Assembly: GCF_900496995.4 (NCBI RefSeq)
Contig: NC_044014.1
Location: 1,674,001 to 1,738,000 of the forward strand
Reading direction: 5' to 3'
Source of the DNA: Aquila chrysaetos chrysaetos
Taxonomy: Eukaryota > Chordata > Aves > Accipitriformes > Accipitridae
DNA: 64,000 nucleotides
Below are positions 52,901 to 62,350 of the stretch, piece after piece. A program made the translations under genes and the position numbers. The notes beneath the pieces were generated by a model. That model was given only the letters and a program-made list of their open reading frames with translations, had not been told where the DNA came from and ran no database searches. Position 1 is the first letter of the stretch; every line of letters starts with the position of its first letter.

Positions 52901-55900
52901 CCAATACAAGGTAGGACAACTGAAATATAAACTATGTAAGGATCCCAAAGCAATTAAGGAAGCTCTGAAATATTACGTATAAAGTGTAAGAATCATTTCT
53001 ACCTACTTTTTTAGGTTCCACTGGATAGACTTAAATCAGATACATAAGTGTTTCTTCACTGAGAAAGTACTTAACGTTCTGCTCTTCTGGTAGCAGTATT
53101 AAAAAAGTATACATATTGAGAGTCCACATGGAATCCATTTTCTCTTAAATCCATTTTCTCTTACCTTAAAGAATAAGAAGGTTGGAACAGAACTAATTCC
53201 ATATTTTTCAGATACTTCAGGCACAGCTTCAGCTTCCAGCTAAAAAAACAAAAAAAACCAAACAAACAAAAAACCAGAGAAAAAGATTATTTTCATAATC
53301 TTCTTTAAAGTTTGACTGTGGATGTAAATCCTGTCTAGAATGTTCTTCTAGGCATTTTATACATTTAAAAAGGATTTGACGCAGAAGTTTGTGACACATT
53401 TGCATTTAAATGAGACTCACTGGGTTGGCGTGTCATCCACTGAGCCTACACAGTGTCAAAACAGGTTCAGAGGTTTTTATTTTGTTGCACATTTCAAAAG
53501 ATGCCCGGAGGCTGCGAATAAAATTTTTGGTGCACTAGTGACCTAGTAAATTTTCAATCATATGCAGCTACTACTATATTGAAATCCATAAATCATTGAC
53601 CCCAGTTATGTCATGATTACAGTGCTTATTTTCTGCCCACAGCAATTCTTGCTGTTTGCTCTATTGACTAATTTCAAGGGGCAGTACATCATGACTGACA
53701 TTTGCAGCCTTCTGCAAATTATGAAGAAAAAAGGAGTGTTTCTTCAATAAGCTATTGATGTCTACTAAATTTTATTTTTAACTCCTGCAAGGCTACCAAG
53801 TATTGAGTGGAAAGCTTGTTGAGTCTATTGGTTCTAATTTTATTCAACATTCAAATGCATACCTTGAAATTATATAGTGTAGTAATTTGTCAAGAAAATA
53901 TTATCTTTTAATTAACTCAAATTTGTTATTTTCTGTGCATAGGCTAAAAGCTTACTTGAGTGACAGAAGATATAGTACAAGGCTGTTTAAGACACTAGCT
54001 CTGCAACAACTGCAGATAATGGTTAAAAAAGTGGTAATAGATCTAAATGTTTCAAACAGAAAACTGCAATCCAGTGCACAGGAGAAAAAGCCTTTCAAAT
54101 TCTTATTCCACAAACCATACAGTGAATGAACAAGCATCGAGAGAGCTACTTAACAGTTTGCTCCTGCCCGTCTCTGACCATCCTTATGCATTTTAGAAAA
54201 TACTGTGATTGTTCTCACTATTAACCAAAATGTACTATTAACCAAATTCAGTGAACCTCTGAATACTGTAGTATTACAGCATCTTTTGATTTGCTCCAGC
54301 TATATAGGCTCTTAATGAACTCACTAAATACAGAAGCAGCCCAGCAGACTAAGTCAAAACTGAGAGTCCAAGCTTCACCTCTACTTCTGTAAATCAACGC
54401 TCCAACAGGATCAACTGAGAAACTAAAGCTATAAATTGAAAACTGTAAATAGATTCCAACTACCTATTCTCTTTCAAGTGGCAAATGATTAAATGACTTC
54501 TCCCTATAATATTAATTTTCTTTTCCACTAAAATTTCCTACTTACTTGGATACTTAAGTTCCACTCTGGTGAGGGTCACACATACTGAACAGATTTAATT
54601 TCATATTTCAGTAACTTGCTCTTACTGGTACAACTTTCCAAAACATTGTTTCTAACTGTTTCTGGATACAGACCCATTTTAACCAAGCCAAGGATCTTAG
54701 AGTTAGGCTATGCAACAACTAAAATGAGAAACTACATTCAGAAAGACTTCAAGATTTATTGACAGTTTTGAAGTTCATTTCATTATTACTTAGGTCTATT
54801 CTAGAATGTAACTTCATGGTTTGCAAGGCAGTACACCACTCTTGGTCAGTCCTCTATAACCATCTGATGAGTTAACAGGTTCTTCCCAATTAAAAGGCAG
54901 ACTGCTATTCTGGAATACAGACCAAAATCCCACCAAGAAGCTTCCAAAATCAAATACATTTCCCATGAGGAGCTTCCCCCCGCCCCTCCCCCCCAAAAAA
55001 TTCTATCAAGAAAATTCACCCAAGTCTTTCAGTGGCTTATTTTCTCTAAACAAGTACACCAGCAATATTGGGAGGAGGGGATGGGGCAAATGAGGTACCA
55101 TTATCTTAGTTCTGCAACACTTGATCACTTTGGAACCTTGTTATTAAAAAATAAATTACAGCTGAATAATAAACCTTATAAATAAGTAATATATGAATAT
55201 GAGTAATAGAGGCAACTGAGAGTTTTCAAACTTTCTTGGGTGTACTAAAAGCTATAGCAACTCTATATAAATATAAGCATCTTGAATTTTCAAAATGTTG
55301 AAAAGTGGTCTTTTGAAGCTCTAAGCAATAAAATACTACCATTAACATAGTTCTGCCCTTATGTTTAACAGAAATACCAACCGAGAGAGGAATCATTGAA
55401 AAAAAACAAACACAAAACCTAAAGGCTGTTAAGAAATCAAATTAAAATACTCACACACAGCTGGCTGCTCCATTACTCCCTGCCCTCATAATCACAGAGG
55501 TGTCTCATTAACAAGAGAAAGTTGTTTTAAAACAACGAACAGCACATTGATGAAATGCATTCATTTTTCCCTCCACACTGGCTCCCTTCCTAGGATGTGA
55601 AGACGATCTCACAAATATATAGCATCTCATTTGTGTTTATACCATCCAGCACTATATGACTGTCATCTTAAGAGTGACAATGCTGCACAGACTTAAATTT
55701 ACCTTCCTTTAAACTTGATGAAGATTACTGTTCATCTTTAAGATCAGACAGAAAACCTCTATGAATTCTGAGATCTATTTAGTTAACAAACAACATCACG
55801 GGAACAAATGAAATCTCCAGCACACTTTAATTTGGCAACACTGTTATTTTCATCTCAAATCCAGCAATAAAAATCATGCTTTAAAAATATGGCTATCTAC

Positions 55901-58900
55901 AGAACTGAAGGACTGAGACACTGCAAGCACAGAGAAATTTAAAAGACTATTTGCTAGGTGGAGTAGCTAGTGGAAAAAAAATCCTTCATTGTTATCTTAG
56001 GAGACTGATTTTTTTTTTCTTTAAACAGCATGACAAAATTAAAGTATTATTTAAGCTTGCAATACCAAGTTTGGAAAGATGAACGTAGAACTTTCATTCC
56101 ACAGACTTTTGATGCCTCTTTTGCATATGTTCAACTCACATCTTCAAACATGAAGCCATAAAGGAATTTCAAAAATAACTTTACCCATATTTTGTAATAA
56201 TGGCTCTTCTCTGTTTAAAACAAGCTCAACTGCTTGACTTACCTTCACAAATGTAACCTGCGTGTGTTCCTTTGCTAGTGCTGCCATAACTTCATTCATT
56301 TGAGCACACTGAGGAGCCCATGGTGCCCAAAAGTGGACAACTACAAGGGACCTATTAAAAACAAAAAAAAGTAACAGCATTTACTTTTAAAAAAGAATCA
56401 TGCAATATAAAAGTTTGATACGCCATGCCAAAAAAAAAAAACACTAACAAAACCATACGCAAAAACCACCACCACCACCCACACCGCATTCCTGAGAAAA
56501 AAGAAAATCAAACAAGTGAAACCAGGAACACTTTCTATGACTTGCACAGAGGAGTACTTCAATGCTTTTTCAGGAAACATTCCAAAACCAGCACTGTTAA
56601 GGTAATGCAATACAAAGAAAAACGTCATCCTGTATTTTGATAGTAAAAGGTCATCCCATACGAATGTCGGACAGGAAGCAGAACAAGCAGAAACACTAAA
56701 GATCAAGTCATACGATACAGGATACAGATTTCGCAGCACCTGTAGGCCAAGCAGTCAGAATCACTCCTGGGCACCCCGCATTTCTTCCCAGGCAAGCCTT
56801 CTATCTTCAGAAGCTCTGGGAGCAACAGAGCTCAGCAGCTTCACACTAGAAGCTGCACCATTGCTTTTCTCCTCTCAGTGCCACTATTGCCTCTTGACTA
56901 CTTATGCAGGAAATAAGGTAGCAACTTTGCAAGTCTACTGGGAGTTTTCTAAAAATACAGTATTCTTATGCTGAAATGTTATTTTCTGCTTTTATTAGCT
57001 TCAACTTCTTCCAGCTTCAATAAGGTTCCCTTGAAGGTTTGGTATTGATTATACACAGTATTTAAAGATGAGAAGTCACATATGTGAACAGAAATCCCAT
57101 CAAGCTGGGCACCATGAGATAGTTCTCATGAGCTTAAACAAACACACTTTGATGACAACAGTGACAAGATATTTGCATCTGATTTTCCATTCCATTTTTC
57201 AGGTTTGCTGAAGTCAAAACCACTAGATAACAGGGGATAAAGAATAAAAGACATATAATGTACTACTTTTATCTACTTAGAGATACAGAAATCAAGTCAA
57301 CCATACCACAGAAGCCATTTAGTGTCTTTTAGTACTAAATAATGGAAGTTCATTATAAATTTTAATAGCTATGCGGGCAGTATGACATTCCTATTGGAAC
57401 AGTTAACAGCTGTGTTATCTGACCACATACGCTGAATACAGCACTAAACTCGATTCAGACACAGAACTTTAAAATTCATAAACCTGATTTTCCAAAGCAA
57501 TTATAGGAAGGTTTGGTAGAAATATAATAGGATAGCCTCTTTTTATTTTTCATCATGCCATCAGTCAGTGTGGTTCTGCTTCAAAAGCCAGTTAAAACTG
57601 GCAAAGTTTACAGGCTAGTAAAAACTTAAATTATGGAACGACAAGGCAGTTCTGTTCTGCAAGTGCCAGCCTTGCAAATTTAGACCTGAGTTCAGGAACA
57701 GTTCAAGACATCTTCTCCAGGGCTGTCACCTGTATAGATTCTTCCAACGCTCCTGTACACGAGTCATCAACAGCAATGATCCCAAAGGCAAACCATCTCT
57801 CTAATTACAACAAAATAGCTGTAAGACTTCTTTGGACTGATTTCACTGCTCACAATTGACACCAGCATTTAAACCCCAGTAAAGGCCCATTTAAGTGATT
57901 TACTCTTTACGTATAGATGGGATTTGATATGGACTCCTTGAGAAACCTGAGACCACGTGTCATAGCAAAACTCTGTTTCAGCATGTAAACTTTCACAGCA
58001 ATGCTCTTTGTGGAGCCCAGCTACAGGGCAAATGAAGAGGCAGTTTACAGCACAGGTAGCTCGCGCAGGAGCTTTATCTGCCCTCATAGCAGATAGGTCT
58101 TCCGAACTTTACTACAGCTGTCAGCTCACGCAGATACATTTTAATTACGACTTCTGAGCCAACGGGGACAAGCACTTCATATCATGCTGCAACCAACATT
58201 TTTTGCCACAAAGTAATGAGGTGAAAATAATTAGGTAGGTTGGGAGACATGGAAGTCATTTATATGTATGAGAACACCCAGTCACAACAGACAGAAAATT
58301 CTAAAATGAAAAAAACAGCAGCAGTTCAATATTTCAGAAGACAGACCAAGCTCTGATGCAGAGAATAATCAAGAGTTTTGCTCCAGGATTGGTTTTCCGG
58401 TACTTGTTCATCACATCCTACACATGAAATACCAATTTTTAGACCTCCTCCAATATCGTTCTTTATATATGCACTGTTTACTGACACTGTTAAGAGCTCA
58501 GGGAAGTTGTTACAAATGGATCAAGGATGAACAAAATTTTTTTTTTTTTTTTTTTTGTAAATCAAGTTTTGTGATGTTACCTTAGTCTTCACAAAACAGG
58601 CTACTCAGATCTATTACAGCTTTTGCAATTAAAGAGAATGAAGTTGTCAAGCTGTCATTGCAACTGCACAATGCCTGTACATTTAAAAAAATATTTTTTA
58701 CATCTGTTAGACTACAAGTAGGACAAGAGAATGCTTCCACTGGCTAAAAACAAATAGTGGAAGAAAAGAGAACAGAGAACATATAAGTAGTATAGTGGCT
58801 ACCTATCAGGCCAAAGCACTAACAACTAACTTGATGCACTTTCCTTCCATTAACTGAACGCAGGAATGCATACTCTTCCCCTGCTACCAGAAAGTATTTC

Positions 58901-61900
58901 ACAAGTGCTCAATTTAATTTAGTGTGCATAGCGGGACACATCTGATCACATGAACGTCAGCTCATGACAAGTAGAGGAGGAATAACCACATGGTTATTTA
59001 ATCCTCATTCCATCAGAGCCTGTTCTTTCCTTACCAACATATAGCTGTGATGCACTTAATTTTTATCTTCATGAAGAACATACTTTAATTTGCACGAAGG
59101 GTTTGGGGGGTTGACAAATTCATTCACAGAACAAGTCTAATTTTGCAATTAGACTGCCCTGTTGGTATCTGAGCACTTCAAATTAGGCTTGAAAAAATAG
59201 CAAGAGTAATTCAAAACATTAAGAAAATAAAGAGTCAGTAAAATGAAGCACATAAGTGACTCTAAAGAAAGTATTTCTTACATTCAACCAATATATTTCT
59301 AAAATCTCTACTATTATCTATAAATGAGGATTGTGACAAAAAGCTTATGACAAGTCCCAAAGTTTCTCTTCCTGTATCATATTTCACATTTTGGAGGAAA
59401 AGCTCTGGGCCCAAAAATAAAATTAACTTTCTTTAATACAACTTTTTTAAACTTTAGTAGCAGGAAAAAACATCAGAAGGCCATATCATACAATTTCTGC
59501 GGAGATACAAAAAGCTCAAGGTCTTGTTTCTATAGTGTATTAAAAAAAAAAAATTGGTTGAGACAGACTCACAAAGTAGACCTTTAAAAGAAAGAGTCTA
59601 TTGACTGTAGAACCAAATAGCAAGACATTCTCTGGTACGGATATGCAGAAAATAATTACTCTGTAGGTGACCCTCCATTTGGGCCAAGACACAAGTATTT
59701 TGTAACCATGAAGATATTGGCTCAGTTCATCTTTTGCAACTGTACAATCTAGGTTCATTTGGAAAAAAAAAAAAAAAAAAAAAAACCTTGAAATCTACAC
59801 TTGTTCTATAACACAAAGCTTACTAATAACTTGGTGTCAGAAAGATTCATTTTCTGAAACAAGAACTCCTATGAAATTAAGTGTCAACATAAAATGCTGG
59901 CAGTTGCAGCTGACTAGTGGTAATTCTGTTAGTTTGGAAAAATCAGGAAGCCCATTTGAAAAAAAAAAATTAGCATTAAAATAGCATTAGGCCTAGCCTT
60001 AAAAATTCAGCACTTTTTTTTTCTTAAGCTTTATCTTTCAAGAGAAAAATACTTCCTTGAAGAAACTTTCTCCTTTCCCACTTTATTAAGTGAATGTTTA
60101 AAACTACTTTTTTTTTTTTTACATCATTGATTTTCAAATACATTTGATAATTAAATATAGAAGGTACCTGAAGTCAGCCAATGGGTATTTTTAAACTTCT
60201 ACAACCATCCAGAAACAGGGAGATCATTAAAAAAAGGAAAAAAAAAAACTATTCTTTGAGGGATTTGTTATGCTCTGTGAGCGCAGGTTTGTTTGGTTTC
60301 TTAGCAGTAACAAAACCCAAAGCCAAACATTTTGAAATGAAGTAGAGGAAGAGAGTTATCAGTGCTACCAATTCATCTTGGGACCAAAAAAAACCCGCAT
60401 AAAACAATCAAGTCCATTAAAGATAAAACCGAATCATGTTCTGTGGACAAAGGGAATGGAGAATTACTGAGGGTTTTGTTGAAAATAACTTCAAAATATT
60501 GTATTTATTCCTGAAGCCATTTTCATTTCAGTACGCCTCAGTGAGTGTGAGAGTGTGACTTTCCTCTGGGATGTCCCCACACAACAATTCAGTTGAAGAA
60601 TAATTCCAGAAGAGAAAACTGAAAGTCATGCAGCAAGTTTCAAAGAATCTAATTTTTTCTTCCCATAATCAAAATTTTTCCATGTTTCCTTATGTTGTCT
60701 TTACGAATGTGAAGCTGGTAGTTTCATCATCCTTTTTAAACCACTCATTTAATCAGTTTTCTCTCCTCATTCACTTAAGGGCCACTTGCTAATGCAACAG
60801 TTAAACAATGTGGAAATGTCTTTGACCCAGCCCCTTATTTTAATGTGCCTTGCAAGACCTAGTTAAATACACACTCAGCTAGTGGATTAAAAGATAGAAT
60901 AATAGTTACTACACCTCTGATTCAACAAGACAAACAAGTAAATTTAATAACCAAACCTCTCTGTCTTCAGTAAGGCACTTGAGTACCTGTTCACCTTTAA
61001 TTACAGTAGTAGCTATTGCAACTCTTTCCTACCAAAGCAGAACACATGCACAATTTTCCCCCACACGACCAGCGCCCAAGGCTTCCAACACCAGACCAAA
61101 AGCCACGGCCCAGTGGCTACAGAGAAACAGCGGTCCATGCCAAGATACACCAATGGAAAGAGAGCCCTGTTATGCGTCAGCAGCGTGTAAAACCAGATTA
61201 ATGAGAAATCAGCCCTGTTGCACAAAAGATGAACCACTTAGTTTCGCATTGTTTCTCAATAAACAACCTAAAGCTGCTGTTTTCACTGAAAACGTTGTAC
61301 ACTAATTGTTTGTTCTGTTGACACGTTAGGGCTCAGGAGAAAAATAAAATCCTTAGGTTGCATGCAAACTCTGTTTTGCATAATTTTCCTGCCAATCTGC
61401 CCATTTAGGCCTCTCATCCCCTACAGAAGGTTTTGCAGCTGCAGCAGTCCTCCCCGTCCGAACGCCCGAGCTCCCCTACAGCCTCATAAACTGCACCCGA
61501 GGAAACGGGTGCTTAAAATGCAGTCTCTCAAGAAGCAAACCCCAAGTCCTTCTCCAGCCTGCGGGTTGTCTGGGTTTTTTTTAATGTCCCTGCGAAGGTT
61601 TTAGCCAGCCCTGAGGCAGCACCGGGGCCGTTTCCCTCAGCAGACACCGGCCTTTCACGAAACTCGCGCCAAACGCCCGAAGTCGACCGCGGAGCCCCGT
61701 TTTGGGGGAAGACCGGGACAAAAATCCAAAAGCGCCCTTTTTCCCGCAGGGCCTGAGGTTTCGGGACCCGCTGCAGCCACCCGGCGGGAAGCCCACGCTC
61801 TCTCGGGGAGCAGGGCAGAGGGAAGGCAGTCGCTGCAGGCGGCGAGGCCAGCCTTTCCAGTCAGGAAAAGTCTCTCCGGCGGCGGGCCCCGCTCCCTCAG

Positions 61901-62019
61901 CACCCGGCGGGCCGTACCCCGTCCGCCCCGACCCACCCTCACCTGTCCTTCTGCTGCAGCAGCTGCTGGAACTGCTCGACGGAACCCGCCGCCGCTACCT
62001 CCCCCGCCGCCGCCGCCAT
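37879..62019 (-). CDS. GLRX3: GLRX3 glutaredoxin-3 (PICOT), 11 coding exons, complete
   Basis: This gene encodes a cytosolic/nuclear multidomain monothiol glutaredoxin. Family knowledge: it binds glutathione-ligated bridging [2Fe-2S] clusters, partners BolA2, supplies the cytosolic Fe-S assembly pathway, and was first described as a PKC-theta interactor. I joined 62019-61943, 56351-56243, 53239-53165, 52540-52339, 45758-45586, 45497-45436, 42696-42639, 40758-40706, 39609-39570, 39487-39395 and 37929-37879. Every intron is GT-AG and every phase agrees, giving 993 nt and 330 residues plus TAA. Residues about 14-115 form a thioredoxin-like fold with WAPQC (37-41) and cis-Pro81. Glutaredoxin domain 1 has MKG 145-147, CGFS 154-157, WPTYPQ 192-197 and GGLD 206-209. 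Domain 2 has MKG 247-249, CGFS 256-259, WPTYPQ 294-299 and GGVD 308-311. The start at 62019 has G at -3 and +4 and matches the alanine-rich family N-terminus. No break or premature stop is seen. Gene identity is very secure. Confidence 0.97.
39395..39487 (-). CDS. GLRX3: GLRX3 coding exon 10 (Grx2 glutathione-binding region)
   Basis: The 93-nt, phase 0-0 exon encodes residues 284-314 ([16 protein letters not shown], then [15 protein letters not shown]). WPTYPQ (294-299) and GGVD (308-311) correspond to the same elements encoded by exon 5 in Grx1. The acceptor is TTTTTCTTAG| and the donor is AAG|GTAGGA. Confidence 0.97.
39570..39609 (-). CDS. GLRX3: GLRX3 coding exon 9 (Grx2)
   Basis: The 40-nt exon begins with the single base C, completing Gly270, then encodes residues 271-283 ([13 protein letters not shown]). 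The acceptor is TTTCCTCTAG|, preceded by a long pyrimidine tract, and the donor is GAG|GTAATT. An 82-bp intron follows. Confidence 0.94.
40706..40758 (-). CDS. GLRX3: GLRX3 coding exon 8 (Grx2 CGFS motif)
   Basis: The 53-nt exon encodes residues 253-269 ([17 protein letters not shown]) plus two bases of Gly270. CGFS occupies 256-259. Its first codon is ATG (Met), where I recall Glu in human. The donor region reads ACTGG|GTACGTAAGT with two overlapping GT donors. Only the first keeps the frame into exon 9; the second would read into TGA at once. Confidence 0.94.
42639..42696 (-). CDS. GLRX3: GLRX3 coding exon 7 (start of Grx2)
   Basis: The 58-nt exon completes Arg233 and encodes residues 234-252 ([19 protein letters not shown]), the first strand and the MKG glutathione-binding segment of glutaredoxin domain 2. 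It parallels the end of exon 4. The acceptor is TTCTGTAG| and the donor is CAG|GTAAGA, phase 0. Confidence 0.96.
42697..45435 (-). other. GLRX3: GLRX3 intron 6 (2.7 kb)
   Basis: The intron is AT-rich. A short (GAT)n run sits near 44125-44137, and GGACT recurs with 7-8 bp spacing at 43126-43152. A 69-codon minus-strand frame at 44543-44752 resembles nothing I know and is probably chance. Confidence 0.8.
45436..45497 (-). CDS. GLRX3: GLRX3 coding exon 6 (inter-Grx linker)
   Basis: The 62-nt exon encodes residues 213-232 ([12 protein letters not shown], then PKAQKLED) and two bases of Arg233. It covers the C-terminal helix of Grx1 and the linker to Grx2. The acceptor is CTCTAG|. The donor AG|GTGTGA is weaker than the others in this gene, but it is the one that keeps the frame into exon 7. 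Confidence 0.94.
45586..45758 (-). CDS. GLRX3: GLRX3 coding exon 5 (bulk of Grx1)
   Basis: The 173-nt exon starts with GT, which completes Gly155, then runs FSKQMVEIL through [23 protein letters not shown] (192-200) and [11 protein letters not shown] (residue 212). These are the glutathione-binding and [2Fe-2S]-ligating elements of monothiol glutaredoxins. The acceptor is TTTGCAG| and the donor is AAG|GTTAGA. Only an 88-bp intron separates it from exon 6. Confidence 0.97.
45759..52338 (-). other. GLRX3: GLRX3 intron 4 (6.6 kb, longest)
   Basis: This intron splits the Gly codon of the first CGFS motif. It is mostly AT-rich, with a less AT-rich island near 49285-49510 and a CA-rich stretch near 46920-46947. 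I recognise no coding sequence or named repeat; the short frames look like chance. Confidence 0.85.
52339..52540 (-). CDS. GLRX3: GLRX3 coding exon 4 (end of Trx-like domain, linker, start of Grx1)
   Basis: The 202-nt exon encodes residues 88-154 plus one base of Gly155. It contains the last Trx helix ([18 protein letters not shown]), a Ser-rich linker about residues 111-123, and the start of glutaredoxin domain 1 ([16 protein letters not shown], then EPRC). The exon ends one base after catalytic Cys154, so the Gly codon of the CGFS motif is split by the intron. The acceptor is TTCCTTAG| and the donor TGTG|GTAAGC. Confidence 0.97.
52541..53164 (-). other. GLRX3: GLRX3 intron 3 (624 bp)
   Basis: The intron lies between exons 3 and 4 in phase 0. 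It starts with a donor-proximal 16-bp tandem duplication and otherwise shows nothing recognisable. Confidence 0.85.
53165..53239 (-). CDS. GLRX3: GLRX3 coding exon 3 (Trx-like domain, cis-Pro)
   Basis: The 75-nt, phase 0-0 exon encodes residues 63-87, from LEAEAVPEV to [10 protein letters not shown]. Pro81 is the conserved cis-proline that faces the active site in thioredoxin folds. The acceptor is TTTTTTTAG| and the donor is AAG|GTAAGA. A perfect 16-bp tandem duplication begins one base inside the intron (see findings). Skipping this exon would keep the frame. Confidence 0.96.
53240..56242 (-). other. GLRX3: GLRX3 intron 2 (3.0 kb)
   Basis: This AT-rich intron has no recognisable gene or mobile element. 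Its one notable feature is a C-rich tract at 54976-54994, which is G-rich on the transcribed-sense strand. The polypyrimidine stretch before the exon 3 acceptor is interrupted by T-to-G changes but is still strong. Confidence 0.85.
56243..56351 (-). CDS. GLRX3: GLRX3 coding exon 2 (Trx-like domain core)
   Basis: The 109-nt exon follows the acceptor TTTTTAATAG| and completes Arg26, then encodes residues 27-62, including [20 protein letters not shown]. The thioredoxin active-site position reads W37-A38-P39-Q40-C41, so the first redox cysteine is replaced by Ala; this degenerate motif is the known family state. The exon ends TTT GTG AAG|GTAAGT in phase 0. Confidence 0.97.
58537..58556 (+). repeat. 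T20 homopolymer in GLRX3 intron 1
   Basis: On the gene strand this is A20. No recognisable element body lies beside it. Confidence 0.8.
59763..59785 (+). repeat. A23 homopolymer in GLRX3 intron 1
   Basis: It reads as U23 in the pre-mRNA, an unusually long pyrimidine tract. It is not followed by a convincing exon on the gene strand. Confidence 0.8.
61943..62019 (-). CDS. GLRX3: GLRX3 coding exon 1 (start codon)
   Basis: The ATG occupies 62019-62017 in a strong context (GTCATGG). The exon encodes residues 1-25, an Ala/Gly/Glu/Gln-rich leader ending QQKD, plus two bases of codon 26. The donor is AG|GTGAGG, so the exon ends in phase 2; the first base of exon 2 completes an AGG (Arg) codon. The 5' UTR and the transcription start lie upstream and cannot be fixed from sequence alone. 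Confidence 0.95.
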
Positions 62020-62062
62020 GACCGGACCGCCACCACAGGAAGGGAGGGGAGAAAGGCGGCGG

Positions 62063-62070
62063 GTCACGTG
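62063..62070. promoter_or_regulatory. E-box GTCACGTG
   Basis: The octamer GTCACGTG matches the USF/MYC/TFE-type E-box and lies 44 nt upstream of the start codon, between the ATG and the NRF1 palindrome. Which factor uses it cannot be told from sequence. Confidence 0.5.
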
Positions 62071-62082
62071 GGGGAGGCCCCC

Positions 62083-62092
62083 GCGCATGCGC
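62083..62092. promoter_or_regulatory. NRF1 site (perfect palindrome)
   Basis: GCGCATGCGC is a perfect match to the NRF1 consensus core, 64 nt upstream of the start codon. The CAT in its centre is an ATG on the gene strand (62088-62086), in frame with the GLRX3 start. Confidence 0.7.
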
Positions 62093-62112
62093 CACGGCGG
62101 CCGCGCCTCCAC

Positions 62113-62122
62113 CGCATGCGCA
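62113..62122. promoter_or_regulatory. Second NRF1-like site
   Basis: CGCATGCGCA lies 20 bp beyond the first palindrome. A weaker half-site GCGCAGGCGC follows at 62131-62140. Clustering within 60 bp supports real NRF1 regulation. Confidence 0.6.
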
Positions 62123-62182
62123 GCCCGCCCGCGCAGGCGCAACGGCGGTCCGGGAGCGGCGGGCGGGAAGCGGCGGCCATGC

Positions 62183-62206
62183 TGGGCCGGGCCGGGCCGG
62201 GCCGGG
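62183..62206. repeat. GGGCC pentamer tandem repeat in the promoter
   Basis: Four complete GGGCC units plus GGGC run without interruption on the plus strand, about 165 nt upstream of the start codon. Both strands carry G-triplets, so the tract could form G-quadruplex or hairpin structures and may vary in length between individuals. Confidence 0.8.
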
Positions 62207-62350
62207 CAATCCCCGGTCAGCGCAGGAGGCGGCAAGAAGGGAATCGCTGTTCGGTTTTACTCCATCTGGTTGATATTCGGCCCTCTGAGGGGAGCGTGTT
62301 TTGTAGGCTGTGGAGGCCGCTTCCCCCGCCCCGTCGCAGCCTTCGGTCCC

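Larger units (their letters stand above)
56352..61942 (-). other. GLRX3: GLRX3 intron 1 (5.6 kb)
   Basis: It is bounded by AG|GTGAGG and TTTTTAATAG|. The first few hundred bases are still CpG-rich; the rest is AT-rich. It holds a T20 run (58537-58556), an A23 run (59763-59785) and a short (ACC)n tract near 56466-56479. Open frames in it are short and I recognise no second gene or interspersed repeat. Confidence 0.85.
61440..62350 (-). promoter_or_regulatory. GLRX3: CpG-island promoter of GLRX3
   Basis: The sequence changes abruptly from AT-rich to GC-rich with dense CpG across exon 1 and its flanks. I see no TATA box near the start codon. NRF1-type palindromes, an E-box, an ETS-like AGGAAG near 62038 and the ATGGCGGC start region (similar to YY1 sites that often overlap housekeeping start codons) fit a broad, ubiquitous promoter. 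Transcription probably starts within about 100 nt upstream of 62019. Such promoters are often bidirectional, but I recognise no gene on the other side. Confidence 0.85.

Noticed and set aside
61655-62209. 184-codon minus-strand frame overlapping the GLRX3 start
   Set aside because: It is in a different frame from GLRX3, runs through the exon 1 donor into the intron, and is explained by composition.
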